Notes: generated by a model not told the origin, from the letters alone. Numbered from the stretch's first letter, positions 1-10,035 are shown. The stretch: 64,000 nt of DNA from Rhodospirillaceae bacterium (GCA_008012315.1 SSEL01000001.1:1-64000), one strand, 5' to 3'. Program-made: numbers and translations.

Positions 1-369
1 AAATATCCGATCGCGCAGTTGATGCAGGCCTGCCGCGATTACCCGACGCTCAGCAATGCCCGGCGCATCACCTTCGAATATGTGATGCTGAAAGGCGTCA
101 ATGACAGCCCGGCCGATGCGCGCGCCTTGGTGAAGCTGATCAAGGGGATCCCGGCCAAGGTCAACCTGATCCCCTTCAATCCCTGGCCCGGCGCACCTTA
201 CGAGCGCTCGACCGATGCGGCGATCAATGCCTTCAGCGATATCGTCTTCAATGCCGGCTATGCCAGCCCGGTCCGCACGCCGCGCGGCGAGGACATCATG
301 GCGGCCTGCGGCCAGTTGAAGAGCGAAAGCGTCAAGCTGCGCCGCTCGGCCCGCGACGCCGCTGCTTAA
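1..369 (+). CDS. rlmN: 23S rRNA (adenine(2503)-C(2))-methyltransferase RlmN, C-terminal part
   Basis: The reading frame is open from the first base, so the 5' part of the gene lies outside the window. RlmN is a radical-SAM enzyme that methylates C2 of A2503 in 23S rRNA (and A37 of some tRNAs). The visible 122 codons hold the family's C-terminal signatures: [15 protein letters not shown], then [12 protein letters not shown], then [15 protein letters not shown]. That last motif contains the conserved cysteine needed to resolve the methyl-transfer intermediate. The N-terminal CxxxCxxC cluster motif is not in view. The gene ends with TAA at 367-369 and is followed by a convergent sigma-factor pseudogene. 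Confidence 0.95.
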   Translation, partial: KYPIAQLMQACRDYPTLSNARRITFEYVMLKGVNDSPADARALVKLIKGIPAKVNLIPFNPWPGAPYERSTDAAINAFSDIVFNAGYASPVRTPRGEDIMAACGQLKSESVKLRRSARDAAA

Positions 370-383
370 CTCGACCTGTCAAT

Positions 384-822
384 TCAGGCAATTGCGCCGG
401 ACACCTCGCCCCGGCCCAGGCCGGCGAGCTTGTCCGGATTGCGCATGATATAGATGCCGGTGGTGCGGCCCGGATCGTCATAGGCGAAGGAGACCGCACC
501 GATGGTCACGCCGTCCTGCTGCAGCAGGATGCCGCGCCCCGCCATTAAGTCAGCGATCACCCATCGCTACGGCCGCCAGTACTGCCGCAGCGCCCGGGCG
601 ATGAAATCGAGCACCGCCACCTTGCGCGTAACGCCGGGTGCAGATCGTGGTCAGCCAGGCCGAGGGGTTGCCGATCTTGCGGCGGTCGGTCCTCTGCCAT
701 TTCAAGAACGTGTCTTGCACCGCGTCTTCCGTGTCGGCCCGCGAGCCCAGGATACGATAGGCCGACCCCAGCAATCTGGGGCTGGCATCGGTGAAGAATT
801 CCGTCGCCACGCGATCAGGCAT
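384..822 (-). pseudogene. ECF (SigJ/ECF41-type) sigma factor, internally deleted pseudogene
   Basis: The ATG at 822 opens a good sigma-70 region 2 (motifs EFFTDASPRLLGSAYRILGS and DTEDAVQDTFLKW) and runs to WLTTICTRR. There the frame breaks. In another frame the sequence continues as VAVLDFIARALRQYWRP, a TAG stop, then WVIADLMAGRGILLQQDG and, at the end, IYIMRNPDKLAGL. These pieces match the SnoaL-like C-terminal domain of SigJ/ECF41 sigma factors. About 440 nt remain where intact family members need about 880, so most of region 4 and the start of the SnoaL-like domain are deleted. Seen directly: both ends, the frame break and the stop. Inferred: family assignment and loss of function. Confidence 0.8.
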
Positions 823-1137
823 GTCAGTGCCTCTTAGTGCCTCGATACCTTCCGTTGTTCCCACAGCTTTATCATGCCGGGCGGCTCCGTCAGCGGGCGA
901 TATCCCGCTCGATGTGCAGCAGTAGAGTGGCAAACCAGGCAACAATACCAGATGATGGATGCCCGTTTGCCGGCCCTTCCTCCCATAAGACGATGGACGA
1001 GGTCTTTTATGACGCTTCACCGACGATTTTTTCGCGCCTCACCCGTAAGTTTTTCTTGCAGAAGCGTGAAAATTCATCAGGCGACCCTGTGAGTTGCACT
1101 GAGCTAGGCTTTGGCATGAGCAGCGAGGAGTAAGGCA
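823..1137. other. Intergenic region between sigma pseudogene and cysE
   Basis: These 315 bases separate two divergent units. I see no convincing gene; short open frames here have no recognisable motif or ribosome site. A good Shine-Dalgarno (AGGAG, near 1127) sits just before cysE. No clear promoter hexamers or riboswitch were recognised. Confidence 0.4.
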
Positions 1138-2154
1138 ATGAACAGGATCGTATCGGCGGACAAGCCTTTGGACCGATCCCCGGAAGAATGGCGCCCGGAA
1201 GACCAATCCGCGACGGCCTGGTCGCTGAATGACATCGTCTCGGAATTGCGCCACTCGCGTGAATCCGCCAATAAGATCCGTCATCGCGGCGAGGTCCGCG
1301 AATTGCCGTCGCGCGCCGCGGTCGGCGGGATCGTCGACGATCTGGCGGCAGCACTTTTCCCGACCCATTACGGCCGGCCGGATCTCAGCGACGACAGCAT
1401 CGATTTCTTTGTCGGCGACCGCCTGCATAACGGCCTTGCCGCACTCAACGAACAGGTCCGGCGCAGCCTCTCGCTCGGCCGCGAGGCCTGCCACAAGGCG
1501 GAGACGCTGACGGCAACCGAAGCAGTGCAATGCGCCGGCGAGATCACCGCCGCCTTCGCCCGCCAATTGCCGGCGATCCGCGCTTTGCTGGTCAGCGACC
1601 TGATGGCGGCCTATAACGGCGACCCGGCGGCGACCAGCATTTCCGAGCTGCTGCTCTGCTATCCCGGCATCACCGCGATTATCCATCATCGCCTCGCCCA
1701 TGCGCTGCAACGCCTGGACGCGCCCTTCATCGCCCGGCTGATCGCCAGCATCTCGCAATCGGCGACCGGCATCGACATCCATCCGGCAGCACAGATCGAT
1801 GCCGGCTTCTTCATCGATCACGGCACCGGCGTGGTGATCGGCGAAACCGCCATTATCGGCCGCAATGTGCGGCTCTATCAGGCCGTGACTCTGGGTGCGC
1901 GCAAGCTGCCGGCCGACGAGACCGGGGCTCTGGTCAAAGGCGGGGCGCGTCATCCGATCATCGAGGACAATGTGGTGATCTATGCCGGCGCGACCGTGCT
2001 CGGCCGCATCACCATCGGCCGCGATTCCGTCATCGGCGGCAATGTCTGGCTGACCCAGAGCGTGCCGCCCGGCAGCATCATCACCCGGGCGAAAAGCAGC
2101 CATGGCGACATGCATCTGATCAGCCTGGGCCTGCAGGACGGCAGCGGGATCTGA
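1138..2154 (+). CDS. cysE: Serine O-acetyltransferase (CysE/EpsC type)
   Basis: This 338-aa protein transfers an acetyl group from acetyl-CoA to L-serine, giving O-acetylserine, the first step of cysteine synthesis in the cytoplasm. The C-terminal third, from about residue 209, is a left-handed beta-helix of hexapeptide repeats. It begins GIDIHPAAQID, followed by IDHGTGVVIGET with the catalytic Asp-His pair, and LYQAVTLGA. The N-terminal 200 residues form the long helical part seen in EpsC-like enzymes, longer than in E. coli CysE (273 aa). The ATG at 1138 follows AGGAG at 7-8 nt. It stands alone, with a convergent GNAT gene downstream. Confidence is high for the reaction and moderate for the subfamily. 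Confidence 0.92.
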   Translation: MNRIVSADKPLDRSPEEWRPEDQSATAWSLNDIVSELRHSRESANKIRHRGEVRELPSRAAVGGIVDDLAAALFPTHYGRPDLSDDSIDFFVGDRLHNGLAALNEQVRRSLSLGREACHKAETLTATEAVQCAGEITAAFARQLPAIRALLVSDLMAAYNGDPAATSISELLLCYPGITAIIHHRLAHALQRLDAPFIARLIASISQSATGIDIHPAAQIDAGFFIDHGTGVVIGETAIIGRNVRLYQAVTLGARKLPADETGALVKGGARHPIIEDNVVIYAGATVLGRITIGRDSVIGGNVWLTQSVPPGSIITRAKSSHGDMHLISLGLQDGSGI

Positions 2155-2186
2155 TCGGCGAAGGCGCGGCGACTATACGCCCCGCC

Positions 2187-2642
2187 TCAGATGCGCTTGC
2201 TCATATGCACGAGGAAGCCGCCCTTGAACGGCGCCTCGCGGTCGATGCCATAGCCCAGCCGGCGATAAAGCGCGACATTCTCCACGAACAGTTTGTTGGT
2301 ATAGAGCCGGATCTCGCCATGGCCGAGCGATCGCGCCAGCTCTTCGGCATGCATCGCCAGGCGGCGGCCATAGCCACGCCCCTGGAAGCCCGGCGCGACG
2401 GCCAGATTCTCGATCAGCAGATGATCCGCCGCCGGAATGGTTTCGACCAGTGCTGCCAGCCTGTCGCCGACGAACAGCAGGTCGATCAGATGCGCATGCA
2501 CCGCCCGGTCATAATCCGCCGTCATCGGCTTCGGTTCGCGGCCCAGCACCGGCAGCCATTTGGCATAGGCCTGATGCGTCAGCGCCGAAATGGCCCCGGC
2601 ATCGTCCGGTGTCGCGCGTCGTAGGGTTTCGCTCTCGGTCAT
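2187..2642 (-). CDS. GNAT family N-acetyltransferase
   Basis: A 151-aa single-domain GNAT acetyltransferase, starting MTESETLRRATPDDAG. The acetyl-CoA binding loop is visible as VAPGFQGRGYGRRLAMHAEE (Q/R-x-x-G-x-G/A signature). It is followed by the family's late LYTNKLFVENVALYRRLGY segment, typical of small-molecule GNATs. The substrate cannot be told from sequence. The frame is open to 2726, but that start would overlap the upstream MFS gene, so the ATG at 2642 is preferred. The gene lies 55 nt downstream of the MFS exporter on the same strand and could be co-transcribed with it. Confidence 0.85.
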   Translation of the reverse strand: MTESETLRRATPDDAGAISALTHQAYAKWLPVLGREPKPMTADYDRAVHAHLIDLLFVGDRLAALVETIPAADHLLIENLAVAPGFQGRGYGRRLAMHAEELARSLGHGEIRLYTNKLFVENVALYRRLGYGIDREAPFKGGFLVHMSKRI

Positions 2643-2697
2643 ATCGTGGCGGATGATAGCCAGGCCGCGCGGCGACGCAAGCCGCGCGGCCCAGGCC

Positions 2698-3891
2698 TCA
2701 TTCCGCCGGGCAGGCTGCCGCGACATGCCGGGGATTGCCAGTCTGGCGGCGATCCAGCGCCAGCGCCCAGAATGCGACCAGGATGGCAGCCAGCGGCACC
2801 AGCGCGGCGACCCAGGTGACGGCGCCGAGCCCCAATTTGCTGTCGATCACCGCACCGCCCAGCCAGGCGCCGAGCGCATTGCCGAGATTGAAGGCGCCGA
2901 TATTGAAGCTGGAGGCCAGGCTCTGGCCCGCACCCTCGGCTTTCTTCAGCACCCAGATCTGCAGCGGCGGCACGGTGGCGAAACCGGCGGCACCCAGCAG
3001 GCCGATGAAGACAATGGCTGCGATCTTGTCATGGAAGGCAAAGGTCATCGCGCCCAGAATCAGCGCCAGGGCCAGCATGCTGCCGAGCAGGGTGGGCAGC
3101 AGGCGCCAGTCGGCCAGCCGCCCGCCCAGCAGATTACCGACCACCAGACCACCACCGAAGACCAGCAGGATCGGCGAAACCGCGCTGTCGGCGAAGCCGG
3201 TGATCTGCGTCAGCAACGGCGCCACATAGGTGAAGACGGTGAAGACACCGGCAAAACCGAGAACGGTGGTTAGCAACCCCAGCAGCACCGGGCCCCGCAG
3301 CAAGGCGCGGAAATCGGCAGCGAGGTTGATCGCTTCCGGCACCGTTTTGTCGCGCGGCACGAAGAGGCCGATCACCACCAAAGCGACCGCGCCCACCGCC
3401 GTCACCGCCCAGAAGCTGGCGCGCCAGCCCATGGCATGGCCGAGCCAGGTGCCGAAGGGCACGCCGAGGATATTGGCGACGGTCAGGCCGGTGAACATGA
3501 TGGCGATGGCGGAAGCCTGGCGCTGCGGCGCGACCAGACCGGTCGCCACGACCGAACCGACACCGAAGAAGGTACCGTGGGCAAAGGCGGTAATGATGCG
3601 GGCGGTCATCAGCCAGCCATAGCTGGGCGCCAGGGCACAGCGCGCATTGCCCAGGGTGAAGATCACCATCAAAGCCAGCAAGGTGGTCTTGCGCGGCAGC
3701 CGCGCCGTCAAAGCGGTGAGCAGCGGCGCCCCGGCAACCACACCCAGGGCATAGCCGGAAATCAGCAGGCCGGCGGCAGCAATGGAGACATGGAGATCGC
3801 TGCTGACATCGAGCAGCAACCCCATGATGACGAATTCCGTGACGCCGATCCCGAAGGCACCGGCAGTCAGGGCGTAAAGAGCGAGTGGCAT
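2698..3891 (-). CDS. MFS transporter, AraJ/DHA1-type efflux permease
   Basis: A 397-aa protein with about twelve hydrophobic helices, the normal size of a major facilitator permease. It begins LALYALTAGAFGIGVTEFVI, the typical first helix of the AraJ/YdhP group of sugar and drug exporters. A loop 2-3 type signature appears as LTARLPRKTT. Members of this group export sugars, purine nucleosides or drugs by proton antiport; the substrate here is unknown. It is transcribed away from the LysR gene at 4002, and the 110-bp gap carries a dyad that could be the shared control site. Confidence 0.88.
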   Translation of the reverse strand: MPLALYALTAGAFGIGVTEFVIMGLLLDVSSDLHVSIAAAGLLISGYALGVVAGAPLLTALTARLPRKTTLLALMVIFTLGNARCALAPSYGWLMTARIITAFAHGTFFGVGSVVATGLVAPQRQASAIAIMFTGLTVANILGVPFGTWLGHAMGWRASFWAVTAVGAVALVVIGLFVPRDKTVPEAINLAADFRALLRGPVLLGLLTTVLGFAGVFTVFTYVAPLLTQITGFADSAVSPILLVFGGGLVVGNLLGGRLADWRLLPTLLGSMLALALILGAMTFAFHDKIAAIVFIGLLGAAGFATVPPLQIWVLKKAEGAGQSLASSFNIGAFNLGNALGAWLGGAVIDSKLGLGAVTWVAALVPLAAILVAFWALALDRRQTGNPRHVAAACPAE

Positions 3892-3946
3892 GAGAAACCT
3901 GTTTGCCTCTGCAAATGGTGAAATCGCAGAGAAAGTGGATGTGCCG

Positions 3947-3981
3947 ATGATTGTGGACTAGTCTGCGCAAAGGACAATCAT
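3947..3981. promoter_or_regulatory. Candidate divergent promoter/operator for MFS and LysR genes
   Basis: A perfect 8-bp inverted repeat, ATGATTGT (3947-3954) and ACAATCAT (3974-3981), with a 19-nt spacer, lies between the divergent MFS and LysR genes. In both directions its inner part reads TTGTnn-N17-nCAATn, so two opposed weak sigma-70-like promoters may overlap at one dyad. LysR-type regulators usually bind such dyads in divergent spacers. The assignment is inference. Confidence 0.4.
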
Positions 3982-4001
3982 TTGTGAAATGAAGTCACGA
4001 A

Positions 4002-4907
4002 ATGGCCCGTCTCGACGTCAATCGCTTTGGAGAGATGGAGGTTTTCGCCCGGGTGGTGGAACTGGGCGGCTTTTCCGCCGCCGCCCGGGCCTATCGGATG
4101 ACCCCCTCGGCGGTCAGTAAACTTGTCGCCCGGCTCGAGGGCAGGCTCGGCGCCCGGCTGATCAACCGCTCGACCCGGCGCCTGGAGCTGACGCCCGAAG
4201 GCGCCGCTTTCTACGAGCGCAGCATTCGACTGCTTGCCGATCTCGACGAGGCGGAACGTGCCGCCGGCATCAGTGACGTGCCCTCGGGCCGGTTGCGGGT
4301 CAATGCCAATGTCCCCTTCGGCCGGCAGATCCTGTTGCCGCTGGTGCCGAGATTCCTCGATCTCTATCCGGCGGTAAAGGTCAATATCGTGCTGACCGAT
4401 ACGGTGATCGACCTGCTGGAAGAGCGCACCGATGTGGCGGTCCGCGCCGGGCCGCTGAAAAGCTCCCGCTTGGTCGCCCGTAAGCTCGGCGCAACCCGCA
4501 TGACCATCGTCGCCGCACCCGGTTATATCGAACGCCACGGCCTGCCGGGCAAACCGGCCGACCTCGCCAGGCACAACCTGCTGACCTTCTGCTATGCCCG
4601 CACGATCGAAGGCTGGCCGCTGATCGAGAATGGCGCGCCCATGACAGTGACGCCGCGCGGCAATAGCCAGATCAGCGATGGCGATGCCTTGCGACATCTG
4701 GTCCTGGCGGGTGTCGGCCTCGCCCGCCTCGGCGCCTTCCAGGTGCGCGAGGATATCGCCGCCGGCCGGCTGGTGCCGGTGCTGGAAGACTGCAATCCCG
4801 GCGACACCGAGGATATCCATGCGGTATTCCTCGGCCAGAACGGGCCGCTGCCCTCGCGCGTCCGCGTCTTCCTCGATTTCCTGGCCGAGCATGTGACGCT
4901 CGGCTGA
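4002..4907 (+). CDS. LysR family transcriptional regulator
   Basis: A 301-aa protein of standard LysR length. Residues 1-62 form the winged helix-turn-helix, with AARAYRMTPSAVSKLVARLE as the DNA-contact region and NRSTRRLELTPEG closing it. Residues about 90-295 form the periplasmic-binding-protein-like effector domain. The AraC-like start LDVNRFGEMEVFARVVELGG is typical of the DsdC/PecT-like LysR group that often controls a divergent exporter or reductase. It is divergent from the MFS gene, which is its probable target (inference from context). It ends 2 nt before the convergent protease gene. Confidence 0.93.
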   Translation: MARLDVNRFGEMEVFARVVELGGFSAAARAYRMTPSAVSKLVARLEGRLGARLINRSTRRLELTPEGAAFYERSIRLLADLDEAERAAGISDVPSGRLRVNANVPFGRQILLPLVPRFLDLYPAVKVNIVLTDTVIDLLEERTDVAVRAGPLKSSRLVARKLGATRMTIVAAPGYIERHGLPGKPADLARHNLLTFCYARTIEGWPLIENGAPMTVTPRGNSQISDGDALRHLVLAGVGLARLGAFQVREDIAAGRLVPVLEDCNPGDTEDIHAVFLGQNGPLPSRVRVFLDFLAEHVTLG

Positions 4908-4909
4908 GC

Positions 4910-6052
4910 TCAGAGCGCCTGGTGCTCCGCCAGCCGCGTTTCCTGCACCAGCGCATTCGCGGGCGGCAAGGGCGCCTGCAGCAGCGCAAGAATATCGAGC
5001 CCGCCAGTCTCGCCCAATGTGCTGGTATCGCCTTTCTTGCGCGGCTTGTTGCTGCCGGTCGGCTTCATGCCTTTGAAATCGGCGAGCGCGCTGAGGTTCT
5101 GGGCACTACGTTTCAGCAGCAAGCGGAAGGCTTCGACGCGCTGCCAGGGCTGCGGATAGGCGGCGATGATCTCAGCCTGGTTATAGGCCAACCACATCGC
5201 CGCCGCGGCACTGACATGCGGTGTCGCATAGGAGGTGCCATCGCCGAAATCATAGGTGAAGACCGACTCGCTGGAAGTGCCGCCGTTTCCTGCGGCGACA
5301 CCGAGACGCCAGACCGGATCGGCCGGCCCCCAGACATCGATGAAGCTGCGGAACCAGGTGACGGATGTCTTGCGCGCCCCGCCCCGGCCACTGCCGGAGG
5401 CTTCTTTCTGGAAATAATCCTGATAGATGCTAAGCGGGCTTTCAATCGACGCCTTGCGGTAGCCGCCGGCAGCGATGGCGCGAAAGAACTTGCCGGGATA
5501 GCAGGGCTTGTCGATGACCTGGCCGCCGGCCGCGATCACGATGACGCCGCGCTGATAGGCATAATCCACTGCCGCGCCGAGCGCGTTGTGCCAGAAGGTG
5601 GCGACCAGCGGATAGCCCATGCTGATCGTGATGACCTCGCAACTGCGCTCGTCGATCGCGTGATAGATCGCCCGGGCGATATTCGATTGTTCCTGCTTGG
5701 TGCCGAGCAACACGTCATCGGCCACGCGATAGGGAATGACCGGCACTTGGGCCGCGACGCCTTGGAACTGTCCCGGCAAGGCGCCTGTCAGGACACTCAG
5801 GGTACGTGTGCCATGGCCGCCATAGGTGGCGCTGTTCAAGGGGTCGATCGGCGGCTGGCCGGATTCCATGAAATTATAGCCGGCGGCGAGATCGACCCAG
5901 GCGCCGAAAAGAGGATGCGGACGGATGCCGGTATCGAGATGGGCGACATTGATATCGCGCCAGAGATTGCTGCCATTCTTCGCTGCCAGGGCATTCAGCG
6001 CCTCGCGGGCACGCACCTGTTTCAGCGACCAGTCTTTATCGGGCTTGGCCAT
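4910..6052 (-). CDS. S8 family (subtilisin-like) serine peptidase
   Basis: A 380-aa protein with the subtilase catalytic triad in order: Asp about 40 (VAHLDTGI), His about 80 (YGGHGTRTLS) and Ser about 274 (GDGTSYATPHVSAA). No signal peptide or clear propeptide is seen, so it may act in the cytoplasm or leave by another route. An oddity is that the segment expected to carry the oxyanion-hole Asn reads VIAAGGQV (about 170-178), with Gly where AAGN is usual. A second AAGNGG lies at about 253-258, closer to the Ser than normal. The ATG at 6052 follows GGGGGA. The gene is single and convergent with the LysR gene. Confidence 0.88.
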   Translation of the reverse strand: MAKPDKDWSLKQVRAREALNALAAKNGSNLWRDINVAHLDTGIRPHPLFGAWVDLAAGYNFMESGQPPIDPLNSATYGGHGTRTLSVLTGALPGQFQGVAAQVPVIPYRVADDVLLGTKQEQSNIARAIYHAIDERSCEVITISMGYPLVATFWHNALGAAVDYAYQRGVIVIAAGGQVIDKPCYPGKFFRAIAAGGYRKASIESPLSIYQDYFQKEASGSGRGGARKTSVTWFRSFIDVWGPADPVWRLGVAAGNGGTSSESVFTYDFGDGTSYATPHVSAAAAMWLAYNQAEIIAAYPQPWQRVEAFRLLLKRSAQNLSALADFKGMKPTGSNKPRKKGDTSTLGETGGLDILALLQAPLPPANALVQETRLAEHQAL

Positions 6053-6234
6053 GACAGTGTCCCCCGTATGGGAAATCCCCTATCGACGGCCGACAGGATA
6101 GCATGTCCGCCGACGAAATACGCTTTAAGGTAGATTAACGGGACCGCGAATGCGTGTTGCCGCCGGATCGCCCAGGGATTAGCTTCCGGCACAACAGCGG
6201 ACGGCCCGGCCACCGCCGTCACCGAACTGGAACC

Positions 6235-7437
6235 ATGCGATTGACTGCACCCATGCGCCCCGCCTTCCTCCGATTTAGCCCCGCCGCCATAAGCTGCTGC
6301 ACGGCATTGGCGTTGCTGCTGGGCACGGCCACCCTGCCGGCCCGTGCCGAGGTGCTGCTGCCGGAACAGCGGGACGGGCCGGCCAAGGAGGATATGGAGC
6401 AACAGCAGCAACTGCCGCGTGCGACGCCGGCGCCGGATATCGCGCCCGGCAAGGACATGGCGGATTGCGTGGACAATGACGATGCCCAATTGCGCATCGT
6501 CGCCTGCACCCATGCGATCGAGGGCAAGCAGGTGAGCGGCAATGACCTTGCGGCTGCCTATTACAACCGGGCGATCGGCTACACGCTGCTCAGCAAATAT
6601 GATGCGGCGATCAAGGATTTCGGCGAGACGCTGAAATTGAAGCCGGGCTTGCCCGCGGCTCTGGTCAATCGCGGCACGACGCAATTGCGCGCCAACCGGC
6701 CGATGGCGGCCAAGCAGGATTTCGACGCCGCTTTGGCGAAGGATCCGGATAATGTCGATGCCCGCTATCTGCGCGCCTGGGTTTCCGCCAGCCAGGGCAA
6801 GGACCAGGATGCCATCGCCGATCTCAGCACGCTGCTGAAGACGCATCCGGATCACCTCGATGCCTTGCTGGATCGCGGCGGCCTCTATATCCGGGCCGGT
6901 AAATTCGACGATGCGATCGGCGATTTCACCGCCATGCTGAAGCTCGATCCCAAGGCCGCGGCCGGTTATTACAATCGCGGCCGGGCGCGATATGCCAAGG
7001 GCGACTATGCCGGTGCGGCCAATGACTTCTCCAGCGCCATGAAAGTGCGCGACGACAATCCCTATGCCGCCTTGCGGTTGAACCTGGCGCGCCAATTCGC
7101 CGCCCATCTGCAGAAGAAGGGCAAGGCCGAGGGCGATCCGGCGGCGTTGAAAGCGGCAGCCGCCAAATTGCTCGATGAGCAATGGCCGGTGCAGATCGTC
7201 CGCTATTTCCAGAACAAGGCCGATCCCAAGTCGATCTTCGCGCTGATCGACAAGGATTATCCGATCCAGGGCCCCGCCTTGCGCTGCGAGGTCAATTACT
7301 ATCTGGGCCAGGCCGCCTTGCTGCGCGGCGACCGCAAGGCCGCGGTGGATTACTTCAAGGCCGCCGTCGCCACTGGCAGCACCTCGACCATCGAATATAT
7401 CGATTCCAACCTGACGCTGAAGCAGTTGGGCGCCTGA
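6235..7437 (+). CDS. Secreted tetratricopeptide-repeat protein
   Basis: A 400-aa protein starting MRLTAPMRPAFLRF, with a signal peptide whose hydrophobic core (LALLLGTATL) ends near PARAE, so it should be exported. From about residue 100 to 300 there are consecutive 34-residue TPR units, for example YYNRAIGYTLLSKYDAAIKD, then ALVNRGTTQLRANR, and YYNRGRARYAKGDYAGAAND. These indicate a protein-binding scaffold. The C-terminal 100 residues hold a further weak repeat (YYLGQAALLRGDRKAAVDYF). The partner and role are unknown. Upstream in-frame codons exist from 6154, but the signal peptide fits the ATG at 6235 (or 6253). Confidence 0.8.
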   Translation: MRLTAPMRPAFLRFSPAAISCCTALALLLGTATLPARAEVLLPEQRDGPAKEDMEQQQQLPRATPAPDIAPGKDMADCVDNDDAQLRIVACTHAIEGKQVSGNDLAAAYYNRAIGYTLLSKYDAAIKDFGETLKLKPGLPAALVNRGTTQLRANRPMAAKQDFDAALAKDPDNVDARYLRAWVSASQGKDQDAIADLSTLLKTHPDHLDALLDRGGLYIRAGKFDDAIGDFTAMLKLDPKAAAGYYNRGRARYAKGDYAGAANDFSSAMKVRDDNPYAALRLNLARQFAAHLQKKGKAEGDPAALKAAAAKLLDEQWPVQIVRYFQNKADPKSIFALIDKDYPIQGPALRCEVNYYLGQAALLRGDRKAAVDYFKAAVATGSTSTIEYIDSNLTLKQLGA

Positions 7438-7506
7438 AACGTCAACATTAGACCGCCGATGGACCGGAGACAGAGCCCCCGCCCCATCGGCTTCCAGAGC
7501 GCGATG

Positions 7507-7587
7507 CTTTCAAGTTGAAGCAGTCTTGCTTCAGCTTGAAAGCTGAATCGCCCTCTACCTATTGAATAGAGGCGGATTCGGCTCTAG
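7507..7587. repeat. Palindromic intergenic repeat element (copy B1)
   Basis: Two adjacent hairpins lie between the TPR and methyltransferase genes. The first has a 16-bp stem, 7507-7522 with 7527-7542, with one G-T pair and a 4-nt loop. The second pairs CCCTCTA with TAGAGG around 7551-7571. The block ends in GGCTCTAG. Similar GATTC...CTCTAG blocks occur near 10040-10110, 47511-47575 and 53072-53095. There is no T-run, so it is not an obvious terminator. Confidence 0.6.
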
Positions 7588-7590
7588 GGT

Positions 7591-8346
7591 CTAGCGGCGG
7601 CAGGCGATGAGCAGGAAGAATGGCCGTTGCTGCTCATCAGCCCAGCTCGGCTCAGCCGCGATCTGAGCTTCGCTGGGTGACCATTCCTCCAGATGCTCCA
7701 GCATCAACCCCCGGTCCAGCAGCAGGTTGAGATAGGTCGCGATGCTGCGGTGCTGCTTGATGACGCCCTCGGCCAGCCAGTTGGTGGAACGCGGCCCTTC
7801 ATCGAGATAACGCTCGACCGGCCAGACCTTGCGACCCTCGGCATCGGTAATCCAGCCGGGATTGCCGGGGGCCGTACAGATCGGATGCTCGACCGAGAAG
7901 ACCAGCCAGCCGGCCGGGTCGAGCACAGTCGCCACCTGGCCGATCAGACGATCGAGATTTTCCAGATAATGAAAGGCAAGTGAGCTGTAGATAAGGTCGA
8001 ACGGACCCGGCGCGGCGCCATCGCCCCGGTCCATGGTGTCGAGATCGACGGTTTCCAGATCGGCGCGGCGATAGGTGACGGCGGGGTCGGCGGGGTCCGT
8101 CCGGGCCCGCGCCAGCATGCGTTCGGACACATCGAGCCCCCACACCCTGGCGGCGCCCGCCTCGCGGGCCCAGCGGCAGAACCAGCCGAAGCCGCAACCG
8201 AGATCAAGCACCCGCTTGCCCTTGAGGTCAGGCAGCAGGCGCCGCAGCGAAGGCCATTCCGGCGCCCCTCCCAGCCCCTGCAGCGAGCGCGGCAGCTGGC
8301 TGTAGCCGGCGAAGAAGCCGGGATCGTCATAGATATTCTGAGTCAT
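7591..8346 (-). CDS. Class I SAM-dependent methyltransferase
   Basis: A 251-aa protein with the Rossmann-fold methyltransferase core. Motif I is RVLDLGCGFGWFCRWARE (about residues 45-62), the acidic end of strand 2 is VWGLDVSERM, and motif IV is FDLIYSSLAFHYLENLD. The layout matches small-molecule methyltransferases of the Methyltransf_11/25 type. Homologues are often labelled ubiquinone/menaquinone methyltransferase-like, but the substrate cannot be assigned here. The ATG at 8346 follows GAGGA. It is divergent from argG across a 365-nt gap. Confidence 0.87.
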   Translation of the reverse strand: MTQNIYDDPGFFAGYSQLPRSLQGLGGAPEWPSLRRLLPDLKGKRVLDLGCGFGWFCRWAREAGAARVWGLDVSERMLARARTDPADPAVTYRRADLETVDLDTMDRGDGAAPGPFDLIYSSLAFHYLENLDRLIGQVATVLDPAGWLVFSVEHPICTAPGNPGWITDAEGRKVWPVERYLDEGPRSTNWLAEGVIKQHRSIATYLNLLLDRGLMLEHLEEWSPSEAQIAAEPSWADEQQRPFFLLIACRR

Positions 8347-8711
8347 CGATTGTCCTCTTTACTACCGCGCGGCCGGCTTATCACACAGCCGGCGCATCGC
8401 AGGCGATGCCACCCTGTCGCGGTTAAGGTCATGCTAAAGCTATTGAGAATGAGCACGCTGCCGGGCGCGCGCCATCATGCCCGGAACGGGCGGCGCGGAA
8501 GGATAGGCGATATCGTGCGGGTGGTTCGGTTCTTGTCGTCACGGCCAGGATAGGTGTTTTATCCGGACCCGGCAAGATCGTGGGCTCGGGCTCTCCGCCG
8601 CATCGCCCCGGATCGCTGTCCAGTCCTTGCCTGGACCGGCCATTTCCCCTAATTTCCGCCCGGTTTTCGCCGGATCCCGATCCCGGCAGTCTCTTTCCAC
8701 GAGGAAGCGTT
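8347..8711. other. Intergenic region upstream of argG
   Basis: These 365 bases hold the divergent control regions of the methyltransferase gene and argG. A good ribosome site, GAGGAAG (8701-8707), precedes the argG ATG. No arginine-type operator or confident -35/-10 pair was recognised. An in-frame extension of argG upstream to 8580 exists but lacks family similarity. Confidence 0.4.
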
Positions 8712-9923
<1,212 letters not shown>

Positions 9924-9950
9924 AGCGCTTCGAGTTCATTTCCGCCTTAG

Positions 9951-9980
9951 ACTGGCCGGCCTGGCGCCGGCCAGTTTTTT
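9951..9980 (+). terminator. Rho-independent terminator of argG
   Basis: A perfect 10-bp GC-rich stem, ACTGGCCGGC (9951-9960) with GCCGGCCAGT (9966-9975), a 5-nt loop, and a T-run through 9980. Orientation and position fit the end of argG. Confidence 0.92.
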
Positions 9981-10035
9981 ATTGACCGAAACGATGACGT
10001 CCATCCTGCCTTCCGGACAGATGTTGCCGCTCTCT

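Noticed and set aside
823..1137. Riboswitch or leader upstream of cysE
   Set aside because: No conserved riboswitch core or terminator/antiterminator pair was seen.
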